A DNA stretch of 43,346 nt from Bacteroidales bacterium (lineage in GTDB: Bacteria; Bacteroidota; Bacteroidia; Bacteroidales; GCA-2748055), in NCBI GenBank assembly GCA_029931975.1, contig JAOZQY010000020.1, positions 1 to 43,346 of the forward strand, read 5' to 3'. Positions 36,336 to 43,346 of this stretch are shown in pieces. The notes beneath the pieces were generated by a model that saw nothing but the letters and a program-made list of their open reading frames with translations, searched no databases and was not told the DNA's origin. Position 1 is the stretch's first letter. Each line of letters starts with the position of its first letter. A program made the position numbers and the translations under genes.

Positions 36336-37594
36336 GACAGCAAATTACATACCTGATGGCATCCCTGCTGGTATTCTTCTGCAGCGCCGGAGATATACTG
36401 GCACAGGAAGAGCTTTCCCCCGATACCCTTTCACAGGATAGCACAATGGTCATGGGAGACAATGTCGCTAAAGTGGTGACTACTTCTGTGATTTCTTATG
36501 CCCAAAGGCTTCAGGATCGTTTCACAAAGTCTCCCTTACTGATTACCATTTTATACATTGTGATCCTGTATTCCATTGTGACCCTGATTACGCTGCTGAT
36601 CATTATTTTGCTCAACAGGGGCAGGATGCAGCGCGAGGAGAAACAGAAGGCGTATTTACTCGAGAAATACCAGCTGCTGCTGATGGAGTATCTTTTTGAA
36701 GAGGAGAAGCAGGATAAGGCTTTCAGGGAGATAGTAAGAATTGCCAATAACCGTATGAGCCGCCAGGTGCTCATTGACCAGATGATCGATCTGAGTGTGA
36801 ATCTTCAGGGGGAGATCAAGGAAAGGATTCAGGAACTCTACCTTCGTGTGGGACTGAAAAGGGACTCTCTCGATAAAGCATACAGCCGTAAATGGCACAA
36901 CAATGTAAAGGGTTTCAGGGAACTGGCCTTTATGAATGTCCGTGATGCCAATGACAAAATTATTGAGAGTCTGAATTCCAACAATGAAATTCTGAGGATG
37001 GAGGCACAGATCGCCATGGTCAGGCTGTCGGAGGATAATCCCTATGCCTTCCTGGATCTGCTGGAAAAACCGCTTTCGCTCTGGGAACAGGTGACTCTTC
37101 ATGAATTGCTCATTCAGCACAAGTTGAAGGTTCCAGCCTTTAAACAGTGGTTTCATTCGGAGAATCTTACCGTACTGATCTATGCCCTGGAAATGGTTTC
37201 ATGGTTCAAACAGCGGGGTGTTGGCAAGGAGATTATTGCCCTGTTCGATCATGAGAACGAAAAGGTCAGAAACTCAGCTTATAAGGTTTGCGGGGAGATC
37301 GAACTTAAAACTTCACTTTCAGCCATGATTAAAAAGTATCCCGTGGAATCCTATGCCAATAAACTGGAGATACTGCTGGCCTTTGCAAAGGTTCCCGATG
37401 CGAAATACCTGGATTTCCTGAAGATGGTACTTGATACCGAGGACGATGTGCAGTTGCAGATACAGGCCACAAAGGCCATGGAGAATACAGACGAGCCCGG
37501 AATTTCTATGCTGATCAAACTGATGAAGTCAAAGTCGGAGTACAAGAACTACCAGATTATAATCAGACATGTCCTGGATGGCCGGATCTATTAG
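36332..37594 (+). CDS. Membrane-anchored HEAT-repeat protein
   Basis: Protein of 420 residues. A signal-like segment (residues 1-25, ending DILAQ) precedes a short periplasmic stretch, one strong membrane span (about 69-94; LLITILYIVILYSIVTLI), a basic helical region (RGRMQREEKQKA), and a long cytoplasmic all-helical part (about 130-415). HEAT-like units can be seen in it, for example NSNNEILRMEAQIAMVRLSE, HENEKVRNSAYKVCGEIELK and DTEDDVQLQIQATKAME. No catalytic motif. It starts with GTG overlapping the YaiO-type stop and ends 2 bases before the GT2 gene, so it is surely co-expressed with both. It may couple the outer-membrane and inner-membrane parts, or dock the receiver; this is inference. 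Confidence 0.8.
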   Translation: MRQQITYLMASLLVFFCSAGDILAQEELSPDTLSQDSTMVMGDNVAKVVTTSVISYAQRLQDRFTKSPLLITILYIVILYSIVTLITLLIIILLNRGRMQREEKQKAYLLEKYQLLLMEYLFEEEKQDKAFREIVRIANNRMSRQVLIDQMIDLSVNLQGEIKERIQELYLRVGLKRDSLDKAYSRKWHNNVKGFRELAFMNVRDANDKIIESLNSNNEILRMEAQIAMVRLSEDNPYAFLDLLEKPLSLWEQVTLHELLIQHKLKVPAFKQWFHSENLTVLIYALEMVSWFKQRGVGKEIIALFDHENEKVRNSAYKVCGEIELKTSLSAMIKKYPVESYANKLEILLAFAKVPDAKYLDFLKMVLDTEDDVQLQIQATKAMENTDEPGISMLIKLMKSKSEYKNYQIIIRHVLDGRIY

Positions 37595-37596
37595 GC

Positions 37597-39018
37597 ATGG
37601 AAAGAGCATTTGAAATATTAAAATGGTTTGTGCTGAACGCGGTATTTATAATTACCGCCTTGATCTTCACCACCTACCTGGTCCTGACAATCTTTTCGGC
37701 GATCTCCCTGAAAAAATATCTGAGGAAAAACAGCTATGTGGATTATAACTCCATTGTCTCTTCTCCGCTGGCTCCTTCTCTTTCGGTGATTGCGCCTGCC
37801 TTTAACGAAAGCGAAACCATCATTGATAATATCAGAACCCTGCTTTCTCTCTATTACAACAATTACGAGGTGGTGGTTGTGAATGATGGAAGTAAGGACG
37901 ACTCACTGGAGAAGATTATCAAGGCCTATGAGCTGGAGAAGGTCAATTATTATTTCGACTACCGACTTCCCTGCAAGAGGATCCGTGGGGTGTATAAATC
38001 CCAGAACCGTTCTTTTAAAAAGCTTACTGTGATTGATAAGGCCAATGGGGGGAAGGCCGATTCGCTGAATGCGGGCCTCAATGTCTGCCGGAACGACCTG
38101 GTGGTAAGCATCGATGCAGACTCTATTATGGAGCAGGATGCCCTGCTAAAAATGGTAAAACCCTTTATGGAAGCCAAGGAGCGAAAGGTAATCGGGGCCG
38201 GGGGGGTGATTCGCATTGCCAACTCCTGTGAGATCAAGGACGGGCATATCCAGAAGATTAACCTGCCGAAGAAATTCCTGCCCCGTGCACAGGTTATGGA
38301 ATATACCAGGGCCTTTCTGATGGGAAGGATGGCCTGGAGTGAACTGGATGGCCTGTTGCTGATTTCAGGAGCCCTTGGTATGTTTGACCGTGAAATTGTA
38401 ATCAATGCAGGTGGTTACCATACCAATACTGTGGGTGAGGATATGGAGCTGGTGGTACGTATCAGAATGTACATGGTCGACAATAATCTTGACTATGATG
38501 TGGTCTATATACCCGATCCCCTTTGCTGGACAGAGGTGCCCTCTACCTTAAAAGTGCTGGCTCGGCAGCGAAGCAGGTGGACCCGGGGAACCCTGGAGAC
38601 CCTGATTACTCATCGCAAGCTTTTCTTTAACCGGAAATACGGGAAGCTGGGGATGCTTGGCTATCCTTACTGGCTTATGTTTGAGTACCTGGCGCCCATT
38701 GTCGAATTCCTGGGGATTCTCTGGTTTATCTTTCTGGTAATCACCAACAGTCTGAACTGGCCCTTCTTCCTGTTACTCTTTGGATTTGTGTATTTCTTCG
38801 CAGTCTCACTGTCCATCTGGGCGGTGCTGTTCGAAGAAATCACCTTCCACAAGTATGAGAAACGAAGAGATGTGCTGCGCCTGATTGGCACTGCCTTCCT
38901 GGAACCCATATTCTACCATCCCCTGGTGATGCTGATGTCCATCAAAGGGAATATCGATAAACTTTTCAATCGCAACAGCTGGGGAAAGATGGAGCGAAAG
39001 GGGTTCGGGAAGAGCTGA
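37597..39018 (+). CDS. Processive family 2 glycosyltransferase (polysaccharide synthase type)
   Basis: Membrane glycosyltransferase of 473 residues, in the class of PgaC, hyaluronan and cellulose synthases. One N-terminal membrane span (about 9-35) is followed by a cytoplasmic GT-A domain. The nucleotide-sugar-binding D97 is in VVVNDGSKDD, the DxD is D173-A-D175, the catalytic ED is E281-D282 in VGEDMEL, and Q324-RSRW328 is the processivity motif. At least three C-terminal hydrophobic segments (about 355-450) would form the export channel. KANGGKADSLNAGL is the usual donor-site block. No PilZ domain is present. The product sugar cannot be read from the sequence. Last gene of the run, 2 bases from the convergent neighbour's stop. 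Confidence 0.9.
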   Translation: MERAFEILKWFVLNAVFIITALIFTTYLVLTIFSAISLKKYLRKNSYVDYNSIVSSPLAPSLSVIAPAFNESETIIDNIRTLLSLYYNNYEVVVVNDGSKDDSLEKIIKAYELEKVNYYFDYRLPCKRIRGVYKSQNRSFKKLTVIDKANGGKADSLNAGLNVCRNDLVVSIDADSIMEQDALLKMVKPFMEAKERKVIGAGGVIRIANSCEIKDGHIQKINLPKKFLPRAQVMEYTRAFLMGRMAWSELDGLLLISGALGMFDREIVINAGGYHTNTVGEDMELVVRIRMYMVDNNLDYDVVYIPDPLCWTEVPSTLKVLARQRSRWTRGTLETLITHRKLFFNRKYGKLGMLGYPYWLMFEYLAPIVEFLGILWFIFLVITNSLNWPFFLLLFGFVYFFAVSLSIWAVLFEEITFHKYEKRRDVLRLIGTAFLEPIFYHPLVMLMSIKGNIDKLFNRNSWGKMERKGFGKS

Positions 39019-39020
39019 GC

Positions 39021-40496
39021 CTAAATTGTCAATAGCTCGCTTTCAGCCTGTATGCCGGCCCGATCCACACTAAGTACTGTGAACTTTCCTTCTCCCCGGG
39101 GCCCTTTATACCTGAATGGATCGGTGGTGGTCTGTGGTGTATGCAGGATAGTTGCAACAAGCTCATCCCCCCTGAACACCTCATAATGTGAGAGGGGATC
39201 ATCTGCGGCCAGGGCACTGTTCCAGCTGATCTCCACTTCCTTCGTTCCGCTGATCTTAATATCCTGAGGTGGGGTAAGTCCCCTGTGAGCCAGCTGGAAG
39301 TAGTTGGTCTTTCCCTCCTTGGCAATCTTTCCGGCTTTTTCAATTTTCTTGCGTTTCTCCTCGCTCAGTCCGTCGGGAGCGATTTGTGCGGCATAAAAGT
39401 TCTGCACCAGCTGGCACTTCAGCGGATCCCCTGAGATTTGCCCGATGCCAATAATGGCCGTGTGGATCCCGGGGGTGGTCAATGCATACTCCACCAGCGG
39501 TTTGCTGGGGAGCTCTGGGGTTCCCACGGTGCGCACCACCCCATTCGAATTCCTTGTCCAGTCAGCATACTTGGAATACATGGCTCCATCGGCAAATACT
39601 TTCATGGCAATGATGCCCATGTTTTTAGCCTGTGCCACCGGGATCACATTGTGCTGGTGGTTCAGGTAGCGCTTGTCGTTGGCATTAATGGCAATTAGCA
39701 TGGCGTCCAGGATTTCATACTTGTCCCTGCGGATCATATCCATCATGGCCGGTGAGCTGATGTGCCCCGAGAGTCCGATATGCCGGATCAGTTTCTCATG
39801 TTTGGGATTCAATCCCGTATGGTTGGTTCCGTCGCGATAGTCCCTCAGGGCAACCAGAACACCAAAATCTTCTACCTTGTTCAATGGAGTCTCCAGCCCT
39901 TTGTACATCACATCCACCTCTTCCACAAAGTTCAGGTTGTGGGTAAGCACCATATTTACATAGGAACCCTCAGGGTAATTCCCTTCCCCGTCGCCGAACA
40001 TTTGAGAAAGAGATCTTTTCAGGTCGGCAATAGCTCCTCCTTTAGGATCCCCATTGGACCAGTTGTTTACCTTCTCCATCTCCTGGAAGCCTGGTTTTCC
40101 CCATCGTTGATGGGTCTTGGTGGTCAGAAAGATGGATTCCCTCAGTTTATGGTCGTAACCCGCCTGTCCCGGAATCAGGTTCAGCTTTTTAAATGCCTTC
40201 CCAAAATTGAGCTGGCTGCCGTCATAGAGGTTGGAGGTATCATAGTAATTGATCCCCATCTTAAATGCTTTCAAGATGATGGGCACCGGATCCACATCGG
40301 GCGGGGTCCATTGCAAGGAGGCTTGTCCCCCGAGCCCCAGGGTGGTCACATTGAAAGGAATTTTACCGAATGGACGGGTCATGGGAGCCGGCAGCTGGTC
40401 CAGTCCGAAACGGAATCCTGGGAGTATGGTAAGTCCGGCTGCTGCAGCAGCGGAGAGCTTTACAAATTGACGTCGGGAGACTGTTTGATTTTTCAT
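39021..40496 (-). CDS. Tat-exported aldo/keto reductase with C-terminal fibronectin-like domain
   Basis: Protein of 491 residues. The N-terminus has a twin-arginine signal, SRRQFVKLSAAAAAGLTIL. The aldo/keto reductase barrel (about 45-395) has NYYDTSNLYDG with D86 and Y91, LTTKTH for the Lys and MVLTHNL for the His of the catalytic tetrad. The usual NADP-binding end block is weak (TPGIHTAIIGIGQISGD). After about residue 410 comes a fibronectin type III-like domain (PPQDIKISGTKEVEISW, YEVFRGDELVATIL). Export by Tat suggests cofactor is bound before secretion. The ATG at 40496 places the RR motif correctly; the open frame upstream to 40586 is rejected. Substrate unknown. Confidence 0.85.
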   Translation of the reverse strand: MKNQTVSRRQFVKLSAAAAAGLTILPGFRFGLDQLPAPMTRPFGKIPFNVTTLGLGGQASLQWTPPDVDPVPIILKAFKMGINYYDTSNLYDGSQLNFGKAFKKLNLIPGQAGYDHKLRESIFLTTKTHQRWGKPGFQEMEKVNNWSNGDPKGGAIADLKRSLSQMFGDGEGNYPEGSYVNMVLTHNLNFVEEVDVMYKGLETPLNKVEDFGVLVALRDYRDGTNHTGLNPKHEKLIRHIGLSGHISSPAMMDMIRRDKYEILDAMLIAINANDKRYLNHQHNVIPVAQAKNMGIIAMKVFADGAMYSKYADWTRNSNGVVRTVGTPELPSKPLVEYALTTPGIHTAIIGIGQISGDPLKCQLVQNFYAAQIAPDGLSEEKRKKIEKAGKIAKEGKTNYFQLAHRGLTPPQDIKISGTKEVEISWNSALAADDPLSHYEVFRGDELVATILHTPQTTTDPFRYKGPRGEGKFTVLSVDRAGIQAESELLTI

Positions 40497-40575
40497 GGTA
40501 ACATTTTTAATAAGTGTTCGTCTTACTGATAACACAAGATAGGGCCTTAGGTTTAAAAAATCCAGTGTGCGATTA

Positions 40576-40600
40576 CGTACGGGCATGTACGAAAGCGTAC
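40576..40600. promoter_or_regulatory. Phased CGTAC/GTACG palindrome array, possible activator site
   Basis: CGTAC (40576-40580), GTACG (40587-40591) and CGTAC (40596-40600) alternate in orientation. They form two overlapping inverted repeats with 6- and 4-base centres, and GTAC cores recur every 10 bases, one helical turn. The array lies about 58-82 bases upstream of the sigma-54-like -24 element, a suitable place for an enhancer-binding regulator. It also lies upstream of the divergent aldo/keto reductase. Confidence 0.5.
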
Positions 40601-40657
40601 TATGCCTCTCTCAAGATCTTATAATTAAATACCAGAAAATCAAACGAATACAATAAG

Positions 40658-40672
40658 TGGCACAATTTCTGA
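40658..40672 (+). promoter_or_regulatory. Possible sigma-54 promoter for the permease gene
   Basis: TGGCAC (40658-40663) is the ideal -24 element. After AATTT comes CTGA, which keeps part of the -12 element TTGC (T and G match, the C does not). The predicted start of transcription would be near 40684, about 13 bases before the ATG at 40697. Confidence 0.4.
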
Positions 40673-40696
40673 GAACATAAGACAAACCTAAAACAC

Positions 40697-43150
40697 ATGT
40701 GGAAAAATTTTATCAGGGTCACCATACGAAGTATCAACAAGAACAAGGCATTTAATGCCATTAATATAGCGGGACTGGCCATCGGACTGGCCAGTGCCAT
40801 TTTCATAATACTATATATTATTAGTGAAACCAGCTACGACCGGTTTAATGAGCGTTCTGCCGATATTTACAGGCTCTATATCGATGGGAAAATGGCAGGC
40901 GAAGAGTTCAAAGGCGCCTGGAACAGCCCGATCGCGGGTCCCACCTTTTACGAAGAGATTCCGGAGATAGAGAACTTCTGTCGTTTCGATTTTCGTAGCA
41001 ACCAGCTGGTTTGGGTGGACCCGGATAACAAAATATTGGAAGACCAAATCATGCTGGCTGATTCCTCTTTTTTCGAAGTGTTCTCCATTAAACTCCTGGA
41101 AGGAGATCCTACCACCTGTCTGGATGAGCCCCAGACCATCCTGTTGACAGAATCGAAAGCGGCACAATATTTTCCGGAAGGCGACCCCATTGGCAAGTCC
41201 ATTGCCATGGATAATGAATCCAATCTTTTCAGAGTCACCGGTGTGGTGGAGGATGCACCAAGGACCTCTCATTTCGTATACGATTTTATCGTTTCCTATT
41301 CTTCCGACGAGAGAGGCAAGTCCACCTTCTGGTTCAGCAACTGGATGATGACCTATATCCTGGTCCGCCCGGGTACCGACCAGGATGTCCTGAATAGCAA
41401 GATTCGAACTTCGGTACTGGAAAATATCAGGGCTCAGTTACAACAATTTATGGGTATCACACCGGAGGAATTTGAGGAGGCTGGCAATTCATACGGTTTT
41501 ATGACCCAGCCCCTGCTGGACATTCACCTGGATCAGGAGATCGAGGTGCCCAACGGTAATGGATACCGACCTATTGGAAACCGAACCTATCTGGTGATTT
41601 TTGGGGTGATTGCTTTTTTCATCCTGGTGATTGCCTCCATCAATTTTATGAACCTGAGTACAGCCCGCTCACTGAGCAGGGCCAAGGAGGTGAGTCTGCG
41701 CAAAGTGGTGGGTTCTGACCGGAAACAACTGGTCAAACAGTTTTTGTTTGAAAGCGTATTTCTTAGCCTGGTTTCTCTGGTTATCGCCCTTGTGCTGGTG
41801 GTTGTTCTGATCAAGCCCTTCAATAATCTGGTGGGAATGAACCTTGTATTCGGTGATATAAGTCGATGGTATATGATCCTGTCCTTTGTGCTGCTTGCCA
41901 TTCTGGTGGGACTTTTGAGCGGTAGTTATCCCTCCTTTGTGCTGGCCTCCTTTAAACCCATTTTTGCCCTGAAGGGGAATGCATCCACCAAAAACGGCAC
42001 TACGGTTCTCCGGAATATCCTGGTGATCGTTCAATTTTCCATTTCGATCATTATTATTGCCGGAACCCTGGTGATATACTGGCAATTCAGGTATATGACC
42101 AACAAAGATCTGGGCTTTGATAAGGAGCAGTTGGTGGTGCTGGAGCGGCTTCATCCCCTGGATAAGCAGATCCAGACTTTCAAGGAGGAATTATGCACTC
42201 ACTCCTCCATCCTCACAGCTACCAATTCCACCGCCTATCTGGGAGCTACCAATAACAACAGCACCTATGCCATAAAAGGAAGGCCCATTGAGGAGAGTGC
42301 CATGTTATTTGTCTATTATACAGATGAGGATTTTATGGAGACCTACAGATTTCCCCTGGCGACACCCGACAGCAGGTTTCTCTCCAGAGATTTTCCCGGC
42401 GATTCATCTGCCTGTCTGATTAACGAAGCTACTGTAAGGAAGTATGCTTTGGAGGATCCTTTGAATACGATTTTTATTGAGCCAAGCGACCAGGGCTTTG
42501 AAAAGGAACTCAGGGTCATCGGGGTGGTCAGCGACCACCATTTCTCAAGTCTGAAGGATGAGATAGGCGCCCAGATCATCATGCTCAAACCACAATCCTC
42601 GGACTGGCATGGGTACATTACGCTGCGGATAGCGGGAGGCAGGGAGAATATTGAGGACGCCCTGGCTCATGTGGATAAGACATGGAAGGCATTTACCAAT
42701 GATGAGCCGCTACAATATTTTTTCCTGGATGAACAGCTCGAGAACTACTATGCCGAAGAGAAGCGAACCGGTACCATTACCCTGATATTCTCCATCCTGG
42801 CCATATTTATTGCATCATTGGGGCTCTTTGGGCTTACGCTCTATAACTCTCAGAAAAGAATTCGGGAGATTGGTCTCAGGAAAGTGCTGGGTGCCACCGA
42901 GGGAAATGTCATTGCTGTAATATCAAAGAGTGTTGGCTATGCAGTGGGTATTTCCATTCTGATTGCCATGCCGGTAGCCTACTTTATGATGCAGGACTGG
43001 CTCAGAGATTTCCCCTATAATGTGGGATTCCAACCCCTGTTGTTCCTGATGGCTGCATTGCTGGCCATCATCATCGCCATGATCACGGTCACCATTACCG
43101 CTCTGAAGGCGGCCCGGATCAACCCGGCCATGGCCCTGCACTGTGAATAA
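40697..43150 (+). CDS. FtsX/MacB-like ABC transporter permease, two-module
   Basis: Membrane protein of 817 residues with two copies of the MacB-core plus FtsX layout. It has an N-terminal span (about 21-43), a large periplasmic domain (about 45-285) and three spans with the FtsX block SLSRAKEVSLRKVVGSDR. A second span near 437-455, another periplasmic domain, and three C-terminal spans follow, with the repeat block KRIREIGLRKVLGATEGNV and the end AARINPAMALHCE. This build is typical of large Bacteroidota permeases for macrolide or peptide efflux or signal-driven envelope response. No ATPase gene is in the window, so its ABC partner lies elsewhere. It has a likely sigma-54 promoter. Confidence 0.9.
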   Translation: MWKNFIRVTIRSINKNKAFNAINIAGLAIGLASAIFIILYIISETSYDRFNERSADIYRLYIDGKMAGEEFKGAWNSPIAGPTFYEEIPEIENFCRFDFRSNQLVWVDPDNKILEDQIMLADSSFFEVFSIKLLEGDPTTCLDEPQTILLTESKAAQYFPEGDPIGKSIAMDNESNLFRVTGVVEDAPRTSHFVYDFIVSYSSDERGKSTFWFSNWMMTYILVRPGTDQDVLNSKIRTSVLENIRAQLQQFMGITPEEFEEAGNSYGFMTQPLLDIHLDQEIEVPNGNGYRPIGNRTYLVIFGVIAFFILVIASINFMNLSTARSLSRAKEVSLRKVVGSDRKQLVKQFLFESVFLSLVSLVIALVLVVVLIKPFNNLVGMNLVFGDISRWYMILSFVLLAILVGLLSGSYPSFVLASFKPIFALKGNASTKNGTTVLRNILVIVQFSISIIIIAGTLVIYWQFRYMTNKDLGFDKEQLVVLERLHPLDKQIQTFKEELCTHSSILTATNSTAYLGATNNNSTYAIKGRPIEESAMLFVYYTDEDFMETYRFPLATPDSRFLSRDFPGDSSACLINEATVRKYALEDPLNTIFIEPSDQGFEKELRVIGVVSDHHFSSLKDEIGAQIIMLKPQSSDWHGYITLRIAGGRENIEDALAHVDKTWKAFTNDEPLQYFFLDEQLENYYAEEKRTGTITLIFSILAIFIASLGLFGLTLYNSQKRIREIGLRKVLGATEGNVIAVISKSVGYAVGISILIAMPVAYFMMQDWLRDFPYNVGFQPLLFLMAALLAIIIAMITVTITALKAARINPAMALHCE

Positions 43151-43151
43151 A

Positions 43152-43346
43152 TCAATATCCTGCTTTTTCTCTCAGGACTTCTATAAAGCCGACATCTACC
43201 CAGTAGATGTCGGCATTTCCATTGCCGGGGGATGTATGTAGATTCTTCAGGGTTTCATAGTTCCAGTCGGTCGCTTCAATTTCAGTGCTGCGGGCGACCA
43301 GCCCCGGGGATTGTCCCGGTTCACCATGGCCCCCAAATTGACCGGC
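43152..43346 (-). CDS. C-terminal 64 residues of an unrecognised protein, cut by the window edge
   Basis: An open frame enters from the right edge on the minus strand and ends at TGA (43152-43154), 1 base from the permease stop. It reads as normal protein: FGGHGEPGQSPGLVARS, then IEATDWNYETLKNL, NADIYWVDVGFIEVL and the end REKAGY. Composition and codon use are like its neighbours. I do not recognise the family, and the Gly-rich start could belong to an enzyme or a binding protein. A 12-base inverted repeat (43188-43214) lies inside the frame and encodes ADIYWVDVG. Confidence 0.6.
   Translation of the reverse strand, partial: AGQFGGHGEPGQSPGLVARSTEIEATDWNYETLKNLHTSPGNGNADIYWVDVGFIEVLREKAGY

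Noticed and set aside
39762-40529. 255-residue plus-strand frame opposite the aldo/keto reductase
   Set aside because: Opposite catalytic motifs of a clear enzyme; no domain recognised.
40497-40586. Longer N-terminus of the aldo/keto reductase
   Set aside because: It would bury the twin-arginine signal and read through the likely regulatory region.
43188-43214. Hairpin after the permease gene as an intrinsic terminator
   Set aside because: The 12-base stem is strong but no T tract follows on either strand, and it lies inside a convincing coding frame on the minus strand.
1-43346. CRISPR array, prophage, transposase, tRNA or rRNA
   Set aside because: No spaced direct repeats, integrase, transposase motif, tRNA-like cloverleaf or rRNA sequence was recognised by eye.

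Overview
The window looks like chromosomal DNA of a member of the Bacteroidota, probably near the Bacteroidales/Marinilabiliales. The evidence is a glycosidase with a type IX secretion sorting domain, several start-proximal boxes of the Bacteroidota form TAnnTTTG, an FtsZ with the Bacteroidota-type tail after its FtsA-binding peptide, a Bacteroidota-type FtsL, and a FadL-like porin and YaiO-type barrel of the kinds common in this phylum. No phage, insertion sequence, CRISPR array, tRNA or rRNA was seen. The gene assignments come from reading the translated proteins; no database search was run.

Positions 1-14759 (+) hold a nearly complete dcw cell-wall and division cluster: rsmH (5' end cut by the window edge), ftsL, ftsI/pbp, murE, mraY, murD, ftsW, murG, murC, ftsQ, ftsA, ftsZ. 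Genes overlap or lie a few bases apart, except for a heptad-repeat spacer between murD and ftsW. The run ends at a strong hairpin terminator, followed by a REP-like palindrome.

Positions 14924-26004 (-) hold envelope and housekeeping genes in two or three transcription units: mfd, coaX, a FadL-like outer-membrane protein and a TPR protein, then a terminator, then lptC, a 63-residue membrane protein, a CNNM/CorC-type protein and a PpiD-like periplasmic foldase. Positions 26070-29553 (-) hold a sugar-acid module: LctP-type permease, KDG kinase and KDPG aldolase. Divergent from it on the + strand are glycerate kinase and aspartate kinase.

Positions 32126-39018 (+) are the most interesting stretch. 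A type IX-secreted glycosidase is followed by a tight four-gene run: a stand-alone CheY-like receiver, a TPR plus YaiO-type outer-membrane barrel, a signal-peptide/one-membrane-span protein with a cytoplasmic HEAT-like region, and a processive GT2 glycosyltransferase with the D, DxD, ED and QxxRW signature. The parts resemble a synthase-dependent exopolysaccharide machine like the Pga system. Here a receiver and a HEAT protein stand where other systems have c-di-GMP receptors or PgaD. This is an inference from architecture and gene order.

Positions 39021-43346 contain a Tat-exported aldo/keto reductase with a C-terminal fibronectin-like domain (-), a two-module FtsX/MacB-type permease (+), and the C-terminal end of an unrecognised protein entering from the right edge (-). 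The permease is preceded by a plausible sigma-54 promoter and a phased CGTAC/GTACG palindrome array.
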